A DNA stretch of 64,000 nt from Flavobacterium sp. MC2016-06 (GCF_009711165.2 NZ_WMID02000029.1:11810-75809); one strand, 5' to 3'. Shown: positions 34,469 through 43,974, counted from the first letter of the stretch. Notes: generated by a model not told the origin, from the sequence alone. A program made the numbers and translations.

Positions 34469-37400
34469 ATGAAAAACCTTCTTATTAGTTTTTGTTGTGT
34501 AATTTCATTTACTGTTACTAGTCAGGATTTTACTCCAAAGGATTTTACTCCAATGAAATCGCCTGAAGCGACTTCCTTTTTGAATCTGAATTTTTTACCT
34601 TTAGATGAGTATACGGGTAAAGCAAATATAACAATTCCACTCTATTCATTTGATTTAGATGGTCTAGAAATTCCTATTTCACTATCCTATGATACCGGAG
34701 GAATCAAAGTAAATACCACTTCTTCGAATGTTGGATTGAATTGGTCTTTAAATGTAGGAGGATTAATAAATAAGGAGACTATGGGAGTGGATGATATGTC
34801 TATGAAATTTGTTATGAATTCAGAATATTCTTCGTATGGAGGAGCATATGTTTCATATGGTTTTTTAAGGTCGCTATTCTATTATCCTGACAACTATCCT
34901 ATTGCTACTGCAGGAATAGATAATCAGCCCGATAAATTTTCTGTTTTTGCCCCAGGATTAAATACCACCTTTATTCACAAAAAAGATGGAACTGCAGTAG
35001 AAATAAACAAACAAAATAATATAATTGAAACACCGTTTACGGATCCGGTTTTTTTATTTGAACCCTTTTCAAAAGATATTAGCACTGGTTTATATAATAA
35101 AACAGTATTTAGGAAAGAAGGATTTACATTTGGATTTAAACTAATTAATACATCAGGATTTGAATATTATTTCACTGATGAAGAAAAAAGCGTTTCAATC
35201 TATGCAAATAGGTTAAAAACGGAGTTTGGAACGGGAATGTCTGCACCAATCAGCATTACTTCCACAACAAATATTGAAAATATAATTCAGACTTACAGTC
35301 AGGTAGCCTATCTGGGGAAAGTAACTATTGATGCTTTTCCCGTAATAAAATTGTCAAAAATAAAAAATCCCATATCTAATAGAGAAGTTCAATTTATATA
35401 TGAAGATAATTTATTAGTGGATAATAATCGCCATGTAGATGCATATTCGTTATGTTTAGATTCACAGAGTAATGCTGATAAGTTAACTTTAAATGACCAT
35501 GATATTAATATAGAAAAACTATTAAAAAGTGTTGTTTTCCCTGATGGAAGAATTGATTTTTATTATGATTCTACTAGACTTGATGTAAGAGGCGGAAAGA
35601 TATTAAAAAAAATAGAGGTTAGAAATAATGATGGAATTCTTATAAAAGGCATTTCTTTTGAACAAACCTATTTTACAGGTGCTTCAGATTGCACCGACAG
35701 TTTTTATTGCAGTCGACTTCGATTGGATGCAATAAATTTCTTTGATAAAAATAATGATAAGTTACCGGGTTATTCTTTCCAATATAATAGTATCCCATTG
35801 CCAAAGCGATATTCAGTAAATCAGGATTATTTAGGATTTTGCAACGGAACGCTCACTACTTCGGAACTTGATTACAAAGCCAAAATATTTTACAAGCAAG
35901 ATCAAGGTAAGTTTTCCTATTTACCTTTTCCATTTCCAGGATATTCTCTTATTTGTGAAGGTAATGGAAGTAAAATTCCAGATTTAACCTATTCAAGTTC
36001 TTGTTCGCTTACTAAAATTACTTATCCAACTGGAGGATATACTTTATTTGACTATGAATTGAATAGTTTTAATTTACTGGGAACAGAAGTGTTTGCTGGT
36101 GGGTTAAGAGTAAAGCAACAATCTATTATCGACAGTAAAGGTGTTTTGCAAAAAAAACTAAATTATAATTATAATAAGCTGGATGGTTCAACTTCAGGAC
36201 AGATTATTAATCTTACTAATTTTGTAAGCGTATCAGCCTACAGTGATGCCGCTACTTCAATACTTCAAAATTACAATAATAAATTAGAATTTAATAGTTC
36301 TTCATCGCTTGTTGGTTATTCGGAGGTAAAAATTACTGAAGAAAATAACGGGTATACTATAAAAAATTACTCGAATGTATCTGATAGCCCAAATGTTTAC
36401 CCAACTCCTCCAACTGTTCTTGCAAATTCTTATAATTCAAATGATTATAATTTATATTTTAAAAAACTTAATAATGGTTTACTTCCGTCTATATATAAAG
36501 ATTTGTCTATGACAAGAGGAAATTTAATGAGCACTAAAATATTTGATAAAAATAATTTAATGGTTAAAAGTGTATTAAACGAATATATATATAACAAATA
36601 TGATGAATATCCTGTATCGCAAAATTACACTATTGTAAATAGAAGTTCCTTTGTTTTAAACACTGAAGTTTATGCTAAATTTGATTCATCTATTGATATA
36701 CAGAGTTATTTATTGAAAAAATTCACAACAAATGAGTATTCTTCATCAGGTTTAGTTACTAATGAAACTACCAATGTTTATTATATAGATAAGCCTTTTT
36801 TAAACGAAGTCAACCAAGTAGATTCTAATGGAAGTACAATTAAGAATACTTTTGTATATCCATTTGATACGAGTGTTTCCGGATTAAATAATATTTCAAT
36901 ATTAAATACATTAAATATTTTAAAACCGATTAAAGAAATAAAATACAATAATAATGAAGTTCTTGGTACCACCATTAAGTCCTATCAAAATTTGGGTAAC
37001 AATAAAATAGTGCCTCTTGACTTACAAACATCTAAAGGAAATAATACTCTGGACATTATTGAATCTTACACTAAATATGATTTAAAGAGAAATTTGATTG
37101 AATATGCAAAAAAAGATGGAACACCCAATACAATTATTTATGGGTATAATTATCAATATAAAATTGCTGAAATTATAGGTGCAAATTATAATCAGGTTAT
37201 AACAGCTTTAGGGATTAGCAATTTTGAAATTTTACAAACAAAGACAAATAATGAACTCGAGGTTATATTTAATAATCTTAGAATAGCATTACCAAATTCA
37301 GAAGTGTATAGTTACACATATTCTCCATTAGTAGGGCTAAGTTCTAATACTGACCCAAGAGGAATCGTAGAGTATGTGGAATATGATAGTTTTTATAGAT

Positions 37401-38539
37401 TGTCCAAAACAAAGGACAATGAACAAAATATTATTAAGGAACAGAAATACAATTATTTAAGAATTCCTAGTACAGTATCAATTTATCAAGAACCTTTATC
37501 GGTACAGATTGATAAAACCGCTACTCTTGATTATATGCCCTACACTTCAGCACCAACATTCTCAGAAGCACTTATAGTAAAGGCAAGAGGAGGGAAAGGT
37601 AACTATACTTATGGATGGACCATTCCGCCATCTACCACTATTTTGAGTAAATCAGCAAACTACATAGTAAAAAATTCATGTGCTACAACCACGGTTTATG
37701 CTTTAAAAGTAACTGACGATAATAATAGTTCAATTGTGCAAAATGTAACAGTAAATGCAGCACAATGTAGCGAGCCTTTTTATGCAGGAGTAATTGAGGG
37801 AAGTTCCGTGGCAAATAACCAATATGATTTTTGGATCAATGCAGAAGGAGGATCTTTCAGATATAAATATACATGGTGGTACACTAAGACCAGTACAACC
37901 CAGGGAGGAAGCTTTACCGCTACAAACTATTGTCCAAAATTTTTAACCAATACAGGTAGCGTTTCTTCTAATGTTACTTTGTTTGTTGAAGTAAAAGATT
38001 TAGAATCAGGATATACTATTCAAAGAAGCAGGACTATTACTATTTATCCGCAAGCTTCGTCTCCGTCCTGTTTTGTGGCAGGAACCACCATAACAATGTC
38101 AGATGGAACTCTTAAGAATATAGAAAATGTAAATGTTGACGATAGAATACTAACCTACAATATTCATACAAATAAAATAGAAATTGGAAACGTTGAAAAT
38201 ATCGTGACACCGATGCATTCAAAATTAATCGAACTCAAATTTGACAACAATGTAACGAGTATTAATACTCTTGATCATCCTTATTATGTAAAAAATAAAG
38301 GTTGGTGCTCTTATGATCCTGATTTGACTCTATCAAATTATGGTTTAAAGGTAAACCAATATAGAGTGGGAGATGTTGTTCTTCACTATGACAATGTTAA
38401 AAAGAAAACAAACGAGGTACATATTAAAAATTTGACAGAAATAAATAAAGAGCAAAAAACATACAACCTGCAAAAGGTTTCTAAAAATCACGACTTTTTT
38501 GCTAATGGTATATTAGTTCACAATAAAAATATCAACTGA
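34469..38539 (+). CDS. secreted RHS-like protein ending in a Hint (intein-like) domain
   Basis: A 1356-aa exported protein (signal MKNLLISFCCVISFTVTSQ). The body is the YD/RHS-type beta repeat protein seen in Bacteroidota (KANITIPLYSFDLDG; GGIKVNTTSSNVGLNWS). Two PKD/SprB-like segments lie near 1010-1190. The C-terminal 156 residues are a Hint fold: Cys1201 (SPSCFVAGTTITMSDG), the TxxH block (NTLDHPYYV) and a final FFANGILVHNK with His1351-Asn1352 only four residues from the end. This fits a bacterial intein-like domain that could cleave itself off or attach the shell to another molecule. The stop overlaps the next start (TGATG), so both proteins are made together. Confidence 0.85.
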   Translation: MKNLLISFCCVISFTVTSQDFTPKDFTPMKSPEATSFLNLNFLPLDEYTGKANITIPLYSFDLDGLEIPISLSYDTGGIKVNTTSSNVGLNWSLNVGGLINKETMGVDDMSMKFVMNSEYSSYGGAYVSYGFLRSLFYYPDNYPIATAGIDNQPDKFSVFAPGLNTTFIHKKDGTAVEINKQNNIIETPFTDPVFLFEPFSKDISTGLYNKTVFRKEGFTFGFKLINTSGFEYYFTDEEKSVSIYANRLKTEFGTGMSAPISITSTTNIENIIQTYSQVAYLGKVTIDAFPVIKLSKIKNPISNREVQFIYEDNLLVDNNRHVDAYSLCLDSQSNADKLTLNDHDINIEKLLKSVVFPDGRIDFYYDSTRLDVRGGKILKKIEVRNNDGILIKGISFEQTYFTGASDCTDSFYCSRLRLDAINFFDKNNDKLPGYSFQYNSIPLPKRYSVNQDYLGFCNGTLTTSELDYKAKIFYKQDQGKFSYLPFPFPGYSLICEGNGSKIPDLTYSSSCSLTKITYPTGGYTLFDYELNSFNLLGTEVFAGGLRVKQQSIIDSKGVLQKKLNYNYNKLDGSTSGQIINLTNFVSVSAYSDAATSILQNYNNKLEFNSSSSLVGYSEVKITEENNGYTIKNYSNVSDSPNVYPTPPTVLANSYNSNDYNLYFKKLNNGLLPSIYKDLSMTRGNLMSTKIFDKNNLMVKSVLNEYIYNKYDEYPVSQNYTIVNRSSFVLNTEVYAKFDSSIDIQSYLLKKFTTNEYSSSGLVTNETTNVYYIDKPFLNEVNQVDSNGSTIKNTFVYPFDTSVSGLNNISILNTLNILKPIKEIKYNNNEVLGTTIKSYQNLGNNKIVPLDLQTSKGNNTLDIIESYTKYDLKRNLIEYAKKDGTPNTIIYGYNYQYKIAEIIGANYNQVITALGISNFEILQTKTNNELEVIFNNLRIALPNSEVYSYTYSPLVGLSSNTDPRGIVEYVEYDSFYRLSKTKDNEQNIIKEQKYNYLRIPSTVSIYQEPLSVQIDKTATLDYMPYTSAPTFSEALIVKARGGKGNYTYGWTIPPSTTILSKSANYIVKNSCATTTVYALKVTDDNNSSIVQNVTVNAAQCSEPFYAGVIEGSSVANNQYDFWINAEGGSFRYKYTWWYTKTSTTQGGSFTATNYCPKFLTNTGSVSSNVTLFVEVKDLESGYTIQRSRTITIYPQASSPSCFVAGTTITMSDGTLKNIENVNVDDRILTYNIHTNKIEIGNVENIVTPMHSKLIELKFDNNVTSINTLDHPYYVKNKGWCSYDPDLTLSNYGLKVNQYRVGDVVLHYDNVKKKTNEVHIKNLTEINKEQKTYNLQKVSKNHDFFANGILVHNKNIN

Positions 38540-41500
38540 TGAGAAAGATAATATACCTTTTTTTGTTGCCATTGACAATGTGGTCACAAACTCCGGAAAC
38601 AATAACTAAAACCAATTATACAGTAACAGGAAATGAAATGCTTATTGCGAGCCAGAGTATTTTAATACAGCCAAATTCATTAATTCAGCAAGGAAGTACT
38701 TTTGTTGCAAAGATAGATTCAGATGCCTATACAGCGATAACACTTAGTAATGAAAATTATATTTTCACCCGCAATTATCAAAGAGCTATTAAAAATAGCA
38801 CAGAAATAACTTCGAATAAAGATATTTTTGACAATGTTGTGTATTATGATGGTCTGGGCAGGGCCATGCAAAATATTGACATTAAGGCATCTCCTAGTTA
38901 TAAGGACATTATCACTCATGTCGACTATGATGGACTTGGAAGACAGGAGAAACAATATCTTTCCTATATGGAGACTACAGGATCAGTTGGGACTTACAGA
39001 ATTGGCGCTGATGCAAACACAAATAATTATTACACTGCCAATTATTCCCTTGACATTAATAGTGCTATACCGAATCCGTTTTCTAAAAAAAAGTTTGACG
39101 ACTCTCCATTGAATCGAGTGTTGCAACAAGCAGCTCCTGGTCAGGATTGGGCATTAGGAAGTGGCCATGAAGTAAAAATAGACTATCAAACAAATGTAGC
39201 TAATGAAGTTAAATTATATATGGTATCGCTAAGTTTAGCGAATAATACTTATACACCTACGCTTACATTAAGCACTGTAAATGGCGGATATTATGCTGCT
39301 GGGCAATTGTATAAAACCATTACCAAAAATGAAAATTGGACAATAGGAAATAATAATACTACAGAAGAGTTTAAAGATAAGCAAGGACATGTAATTCTTA
39401 AAAAGAATTATGGAGTATCTACGGTAAACAATATAGCGGTTAATACAACTCATGAAACGTATTATATTTATGATAACTATGGTAATTTAAGCTATGTTTT
39501 ACCTCCAAAAATGGATGGTGATACTACTTATTTAAATGATCTAGGCTATCAATATAAATACGATATAAAAAATAGATTGGTAGAAAAAAAACTTCCTGGA
39601 AAAGAGTGGGAGTATATTATTTATGATAAGCTAGATAGATCTATCTTGACACAAGATGCGATTTTAAGAAAAACTAATAAATGGTTATTTACAAAATATG
39701 ATTCTTTTGATAGACCAGTATATACAGGTGAGTATGTTGATAATTTAAATCTTACAAGGATCGCTATTCAAAATGCTGCAAATCTCAGTAGTATAATGTC
39801 TGAAACCAAAACAGTTACACCAACGGTTGTAGGTATAGCTAGTGTCAATTACACAAATGTAGTTTTTCCGAATGCTTTATTACCAAGTAATGGAATCGAT
39901 TTGTATACAGTAATTTATTATGATAACTATAGTAATATAGATTTAGATGGCGGTACTATTGCAAATGCTGTATCTTACGGCATTATTCCCATTACAAATG
40001 CAAAAGGATTAAACACTTGTTCTAAGGTGCGAATATTAGGCACGCCACAATGGACGACCAATGTTAATTATTACGATTTAAAAGGTAGAGTTATTTATAA
40101 TTATAATAAAAATAATTATTTGAATGCTACTAATACTTTAAGATCAATGATTGATTTTGAAGGAAAAATTTTAGAAACTACAACTACACATAAAAGAGGA
40201 ACTGATGCTCTAATAACTATAGTAGATACTTATTCTTATGATCATATTGGTCGTTTGATATCACAAAAACAAATAATTAACAATCAGGTACAAGAAGTGA
40301 TTGCTAATAATGCTTATGATAATTTAGGACAATTAGTTATTAAGGAAATTGGAGGTAAAATAACTCAATCACGTTTACAAAACGTCAATTATGCTTATAA
40401 TATTCATGGATGGTTAAAAAAAATTAATGATGTTAATTCTATCGGAAATGACTTGTTTGCTTTTCAGGTGAATTACAATACCCCAACATCTGGAGTTGCA
40501 TTATTTAATGGGAATATTACTCAAACTTTTTGGAGAACAGCTAATAGCGATAATACTTTAAAAAATTATAATTATACTTACGATGATTTAAATAGATTAA
40601 CTAGTGCAATAGATAATTTAAATAAGTTTAGCGAAACAATTTCCTATGATAAAAATGGAAATATTATGAAACTTAAAAGACTTGGAGAGGTTGTTGGGGG
40701 TGTTCCATTATTAACCAATACAAGCGATTTTGGTATTATGGATGATCTTATTTATAGCTATGATAATGGAAATAGGTTAATGAAGGTTGAAGATTTTGCT
40801 GCTGTTGATTCTTTTGGTTTTCAAGATGATGCTTTAAATTCAGCTCCAGATACTTTAAACGATTTTGATTATGATAGTAATGGTAATATGAATATTGATA
40901 CAAATAAAGGTATTACTGGTATTGATTATAATTTTTTTAATCTGCCCACAAAAATCACTTTAAATTCTGGAATAATAGACTTTGTATATAATGCTACTGG
41001 AGAAAAACAACAAAAAATAATAAATGGTATTAAAACTGATTATATAGGAAGTTTTATTTATGAGAATAATATTCTGAAGTTTTTCTCCCAACCAGAAGGA
41101 TATGTAGCTAATAATTCGGGAATTTTTGATTATATTTATCAATACAAGGATAATTTAGGAAATATTAGGCTAAGCTATAGTGATAATGATAATAACGGTA
41201 TTGCTAGTAGTTCTGAAATTATTGAAGAAAATAATTATTATGCATTCGGCTTAAGGCATAAAGGTTATAATTATGTGAATGTTTATGGCAAAGGCAATTC
41301 ACTTGCTCAACGAGATAAATACAATGATAAAGAATTTCAAGATGAATTGGGACTCAATATGTATGATTTAGGCGCACGTATGTATATGCCAGATTTAGGA
41401 AGATTTTTAGTTATTGATCCTATGGCTGATTTTGTAAATTATCAATCTCCGTTTGTATTTAGTGATAATAATCCTGTATCAAATGTTGACGAATATGGAC

Positions 41501-42216
41501 TAGGTATATGGAACCTAGTAGTAAATTTATTCCAAAGATTATTTGGTGCAATTGGAAGTTTAGGAAATGATTGTAGCTGTAATAAATATACACAGGAAGA
41601 TATAGGGCATGCTTTTAGAAGAGCAGATTTTCCAAAATTAAATGAGGCTATAAAAGATATTTGGGATAGAATTATTCCTCCTGGAAGAAGACCGCCAATA
41701 ATAGGAATAACATTAAAGCCTGTGGACTTAGTCGAATTTGATGATGCTGATTTTGAAAGACCAGAAAACCATATATCAAAAACAACTTCAAACCCACCGC
41801 CACCGCCACGTAAGAAAAGGGAAATTGAACCAATTAAATATAAAGAGGGCAAAACTTTTAATAAAGAGATAGAATTTGGAAATAGTTCAAGTAAATTAGA
41901 TCCTGTTCATACAGAAAAAACACTAAGAGATTTAATAAAAACTTTAGTAGACTACCCGTATTTGATTGTTTCAATTTCAACAAATGTATCTATTATTGCA
42001 CCATCGGGTATGGTTATTAATAGCAAAACAGGAGCTCCAGTTGATGGGAAAAGTGGTACTTTAGGAGGTCTCCAGTCAGCAAGAACATTAGCAATCCAAA
42101 ATTTTTTAATAAAACGCGGAGTGAAACCAAAACAGATAATAGTCAAACCTGGAAAAATTAAAACGGATGGTACTAATCCTGACGCATCCTTTAGAGTTAC
42201 TAATCCTAAAATCTAA
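38539..42216 (+). CDS. DUF6443/RHS-repeat protein with RHS core and OmpA-like C-terminus
   Basis: A 1225-aa exported protein (signal MRKIIYLFLLPLTMWSQ). The N-terminus has the DUF6443 pattern (YYDGLGRAMQNIDIKASP; HVDYDGLGRQEKQYLSY). Many YD repeats follow, ending in the RHS-associated core YMPDLGRFLVIDPMADF (about 950-985). Beyond the core, where variable toxins normally sit, is a Pro-rich linker (PPPPPRKKR) and an OmpA-like domain: LDPVHTEKTLRDLIKTL, then GGLQSARTLAIQNFLIKRGV. OmpA domains bind peptidoglycan, so the C-terminus may anchor to or invade through the wall; no classical toxin motif is visible. It overlaps the Hint-bearing partner by 1 bp, and 6 bp separate it from the DUF922-like gene. 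Confidence 0.85.
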   Translation: MRKIIYLFLLPLTMWSQTPETITKTNYTVTGNEMLIASQSILIQPNSLIQQGSTFVAKIDSDAYTAITLSNENYIFTRNYQRAIKNSTEITSNKDIFDNVVYYDGLGRAMQNIDIKASPSYKDIITHVDYDGLGRQEKQYLSYMETTGSVGTYRIGADANTNNYYTANYSLDINSAIPNPFSKKKFDDSPLNRVLQQAAPGQDWALGSGHEVKIDYQTNVANEVKLYMVSLSLANNTYTPTLTLSTVNGGYYAAGQLYKTITKNENWTIGNNNTTEEFKDKQGHVILKKNYGVSTVNNIAVNTTHETYYIYDNYGNLSYVLPPKMDGDTTYLNDLGYQYKYDIKNRLVEKKLPGKEWEYIIYDKLDRSILTQDAILRKTNKWLFTKYDSFDRPVYTGEYVDNLNLTRIAIQNAANLSSIMSETKTVTPTVVGIASVNYTNVVFPNALLPSNGIDLYTVIYYDNYSNIDLDGGTIANAVSYGIIPITNAKGLNTCSKVRILGTPQWTTNVNYYDLKGRVIYNYNKNNYLNATNTLRSMIDFEGKILETTTTHKRGTDALITIVDTYSYDHIGRLISQKQIINNQVQEVIANNAYDNLGQLVIKEIGGKITQSRLQNVNYAYNIHGWLKKINDVNSIGNDLFAFQVNYNTPTSGVALFNGNITQTFWRTANSDNTLKNYNYTYDDLNRLTSAIDNLNKFSETISYDKNGNIMKLKRLGEVVGGVPLLTNTSDFGIMDDLIYSYDNGNRLMKVEDFAAVDSFGFQDDALNSAPDTLNDFDYDSNGNMNIDTNKGITGIDYNFFNLPTKITLNSGIIDFVYNATGEKQQKIINGIKTDYIGSFIYENNILKFFSQPEGYVANNSGIFDYIYQYKDNLGNIRLSYSDNDNNGIASSSEIIEENNYYAFGLRHKGYNYVNVYGKGNSLAQRDKYNDKEFQDELGLNMYDLGARMYMPDLGRFLVIDPMADFVNYQSPFVFSDNNPVSNVDEYGLGIWNLVVNLFQRLFGAIGSLGNDCSCNKYTQEDIGHAFRRADFPKLNEAIKDIWDRIIPPGRRPPIIGITLKPVDLVEFDDADFERPENHISKTTSNPPPPPRKKREIEPIKYKEGKTFNKEIEFGNSSSKLDPVHTEKTLRDLIKTLVDYPYLIVSISTNVSIIAPSGMVINSKTGAPVDGKSGTLGGLQSARTLAIQNFLIKRGVKPKQIIVKPGKIKTDGTNPDASFRVTNPKI

Positions 42217-42222
42217 CATTTT

Positions 42223-42795
42223 ATGTATAAATATATAGTGATCTTAATTTTTATAATGTTTATGTGTCGCTCTTCATTTTTTTTTAGGCAAAATAAGAGT
42301 AATTACATCAAGCAGGATAGTGATGAAATTTTATGGTCAAGTAAACGGAAATTGATTTGGGATGATTTTATGGCTATTCCTGATACTAATCAAACAAATT
42401 TAGCAGCTCTGACAAGTGCCAAAATTCAGATTACCGAAAATTGTGTCGAAAATGGTATTCCAAAATATTTATTGCAGTGTTACTTTGTTAAAAGTCAATC
42501 TTGGACCAAAGTAAATGATAAACTGACTTTATTGCATGAGCAATTGCATTTTGATATTGGGGAGCTTTTTACTCGAAAAATTAGAAAAGCATTTGATAGT
42601 CTTAATTCAAAGAAAATTAAAGACTATCTGATTTATGAAAACTTGTATTTTACATATGGTAAAAAAAACGAGTCTTACCAGAAACTTTATGATAGTGATG
42701 TCAATTTTAACGATATTAATCAACTAAAGTGGGAAAAAAAAATTGACGCTGATTTACTAAAATTGAAAAAGTATGAATACATTCCAAAAGAGTAA
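42223..42795 (+). CDS. DUF922-like putative zinc protease with membrane anchor
   Basis: A 190-aa protein with an N-terminal hydrophobic helix (YIVILIFIMFMCRSSFFF) that may be a signal anchor. The motif LTLLHEQLHFDIGE contains HExxH (His105-Glu106, His109) with an acidic residue five positions later, as in zinc metalloproteases of the DUF922 type; the upstream LIWDDFMAIP and a CYFVKSQSWTK strand also fit. It follows the RHS gene by 6 bp, so the two are co-transcribed. Possible roles are processing or neutralising the RHS protein, or a lone effector. It ends 13 bp before an IS left end, so sequence after it may have been lost. Confidence 0.72.
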   Translation: MYKYIVILIFIMFMCRSSFFFRQNKSNYIKQDSDEILWSSKRKLIWDDFMAIPDTNQTNLAALTSAKIQITENCVENGIPKYLLQCYFVKSQSWTKVNDKLTLLHEQLHFDIGELFTRKIRKAFDSLNSKKIKDYLIYENLYFTYGKKNESYQKLYDSDVNFNDINQLKWEKKIDADLLKLKKYEYIPKE

Positions 42796-42808
42796 TATAT
42801 TGATCTTG

Positions 42809-42835
42809 GGTTTTGTCGCATCTGCAAATAACTTT
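42809..42835 (+). repeat. 27-bp remnant of an IS6 left end
   Basis: GGTTTTGTCGCATCTGCAAA... at 42809-42835 matches the left end of copy 1 over its whole 27 bases and stops exactly where copy 3 begins with its own terminal repeat. This is a second IS whose left tip remains. Confidence 0.85.
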
Positions 42836-43607
42836 GGTTTTGTCGCATCTGTTCAATAACTATTATCTTTAGGGCTTCAAAATATATTAAATGAATACCA
42901 AAGGTCATTGTTATCCTAAAGCTATAATTCTTCAGGCAGTGTATTTCAAGTTAAGATTTACATTGAGTTATAGAGATGTTGAGGAAATAATGAAAATGCG
43001 TGGAATACAAGTGGATCATTCTACTATTCAGCGTTGGGTATTTAAATTTACTCCAATGATTGAATCTCAGATGAAAAAGAGAAAGAATAGAGTAGGATTG
43101 AGCTGGCGGATGGATGAAACCTATATAAAAGTTAAAGGTATTTGGTGTTATTTATATCGGGCTGTTGATAAATATGGAAATACAGTCGATTTTCTTTTGA
43201 CCAGAAGGCGGCAGAGAATGAGTGCCCAGTCATTTCTGATTAGGGCAATAAATAATAACTGCAGACCAGTGGTAATAAATATAGACAAAAACGGCTCGAA
43301 TATCAGCGCAATAAGAGTTTACAACAAAAGGTCATTTTCGAATATAAAGATTAGGCAGTGTAAATATCTCAACAATATTGTTGAGCAGGATCATCGTTTT
43401 ATAAAATTGAGAATACAAAACGGTTTGGGTTTTAAAAGTTTTGAGTCTGCCAAAAGAACCTTAGCAGGAATTGAAGTTGTACACATGTTGAGAAAGAATC
43501 AGATGGTTAAGCCAGGGGTAAGTATGTTTAAATCATTTTGTAAATTGGCTGCATAGTTTTTTGATCGCTGATTTCTTTCTAATTTATATGACAGATGCGA
43601 CAGAACC
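42836..43607 (+). mobile_element. IS6-family insertion sequence, copy 3 (772 bp)
   Basis: Ends GGTTTTGTCGCATCT (42836-42850) and AGATGCGACAGAACC (43593-43607), one mismatch. It is inserted next to or inside an earlier IS end on the left and interrupts an integrase gene on the right. The flanking octamers ATAACTTT and CATTATAT differ, so there is no target duplication. Confidence 0.93.
42891..43556 (+). CDS. IS6-family transposase (copy 3)
   Basis: A 221-aa intact transposase with the DDE residues at the same positions as the other two copies. It is a third distinct variant (for example TRRRQRM, INIDKNGSNIS, RFIKLRIQN, MVKPGVSM), so three related but separate lineages are present in 22 kb. 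The region between the left terminal repeat and the start codon also differs from copies 1 and 2. Confidence 0.95.
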   Translation: MNTKGHCYPKAIILQAVYFKLRFTLSYRDVEEIMKMRGIQVDHSTIQRWVFKFTPMIESQMKKRKNRVGLSWRMDETYIKVKGIWCYLYRAVDKYGNTVDFLLTRRRQRMSAQSFLIRAINNNCRPVVINIDKNGSNISAIRVYNKRSFSNIKIRQCKYLNNIVEQDHRFIKLRIQNGLGFKSFESAKRTLAGIEVVHMLRKNQMVKPGVSMFKSFCKLAA

Positions 43608-43851
43608 CATTATATTTATTCTCAATACCATCTACTAAAGATTTTAAATAATTCTTTAGGTTAATTTCATTATCCACTCTCATTACGTTTCGAAGATTGT
43701 TGGTTTTAGACCAACGTTCTTGTAAAATGTATTTGGATGTTGAAAATGTAGAGTAGAGATTTCCTAAATAAATTTTAGCATAGATTGCCGTTTCGCCATT
43801 CTGATTTTTCTTGTCGCCTTTCAAATAAAAACTCACTTTTAGTTTTTTCAT
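43608..43851 (-). pseudogene. tyrosine-type integrase, N-terminal fragment cut by IS copy 3
   Basis: The minus-strand frame from ATG 43851 (MKKLKVSFYLKGDK) encodes about 81 residues of an arm-type DNA-binding domain of Bacteroidota integrases (NQNGETAIYAKIYLGN; STSKYILQERWS) plus the start of a core-binding helix (INLKNYLKSLVDGIENKY). It breaks at 43608, exactly at the IS end; no core-binding or catalytic domain remains in the window. Its 5' end faces the 3' end of tRNA-Ser copy 2, the usual place of an integrase in a tRNA-integrated island. Confidence 0.8.
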
Positions 43852-43928
43852 ATTTCCGTTTTTAATTAATACAAACGTACTATTGAAAGTTTCCAAGCCC
43901 CCGTAATTGTTAACAATTGTCAACTTTT

Positions 43929-43974
43929 GGTACCCTAATTTGAGGATTCATTCTCAGGGTACCCAATAGGGTAC
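43929..43974. repeat. GGTACCCT-type repeats upstream of the broken integrase
   Basis: GGTACCCT (43929-43936) and AGGGTACC (43956-43963) are inverted; another AGGGTAC follows at 43968-43974. Spaced short repeats upstream of an integrase gene are consistent with arm-type integrase binding sites. A plain -35-like role is also possible. Confidence 0.5.

Noticed and set aside
34245-34472. 75-codon frame just upstream of the RHS gene
   Set aside because: Composition is almost only Ile, Phe, Asn and Lys from very AT-rich DNA; it overlaps the start of the true gene.
41442-41852. 136-codon minus-strand frame inside the second RHS gene
   Set aside because: Antisense shadow over the Pro-rich linker; the Gly run is the complement of the proline codons.
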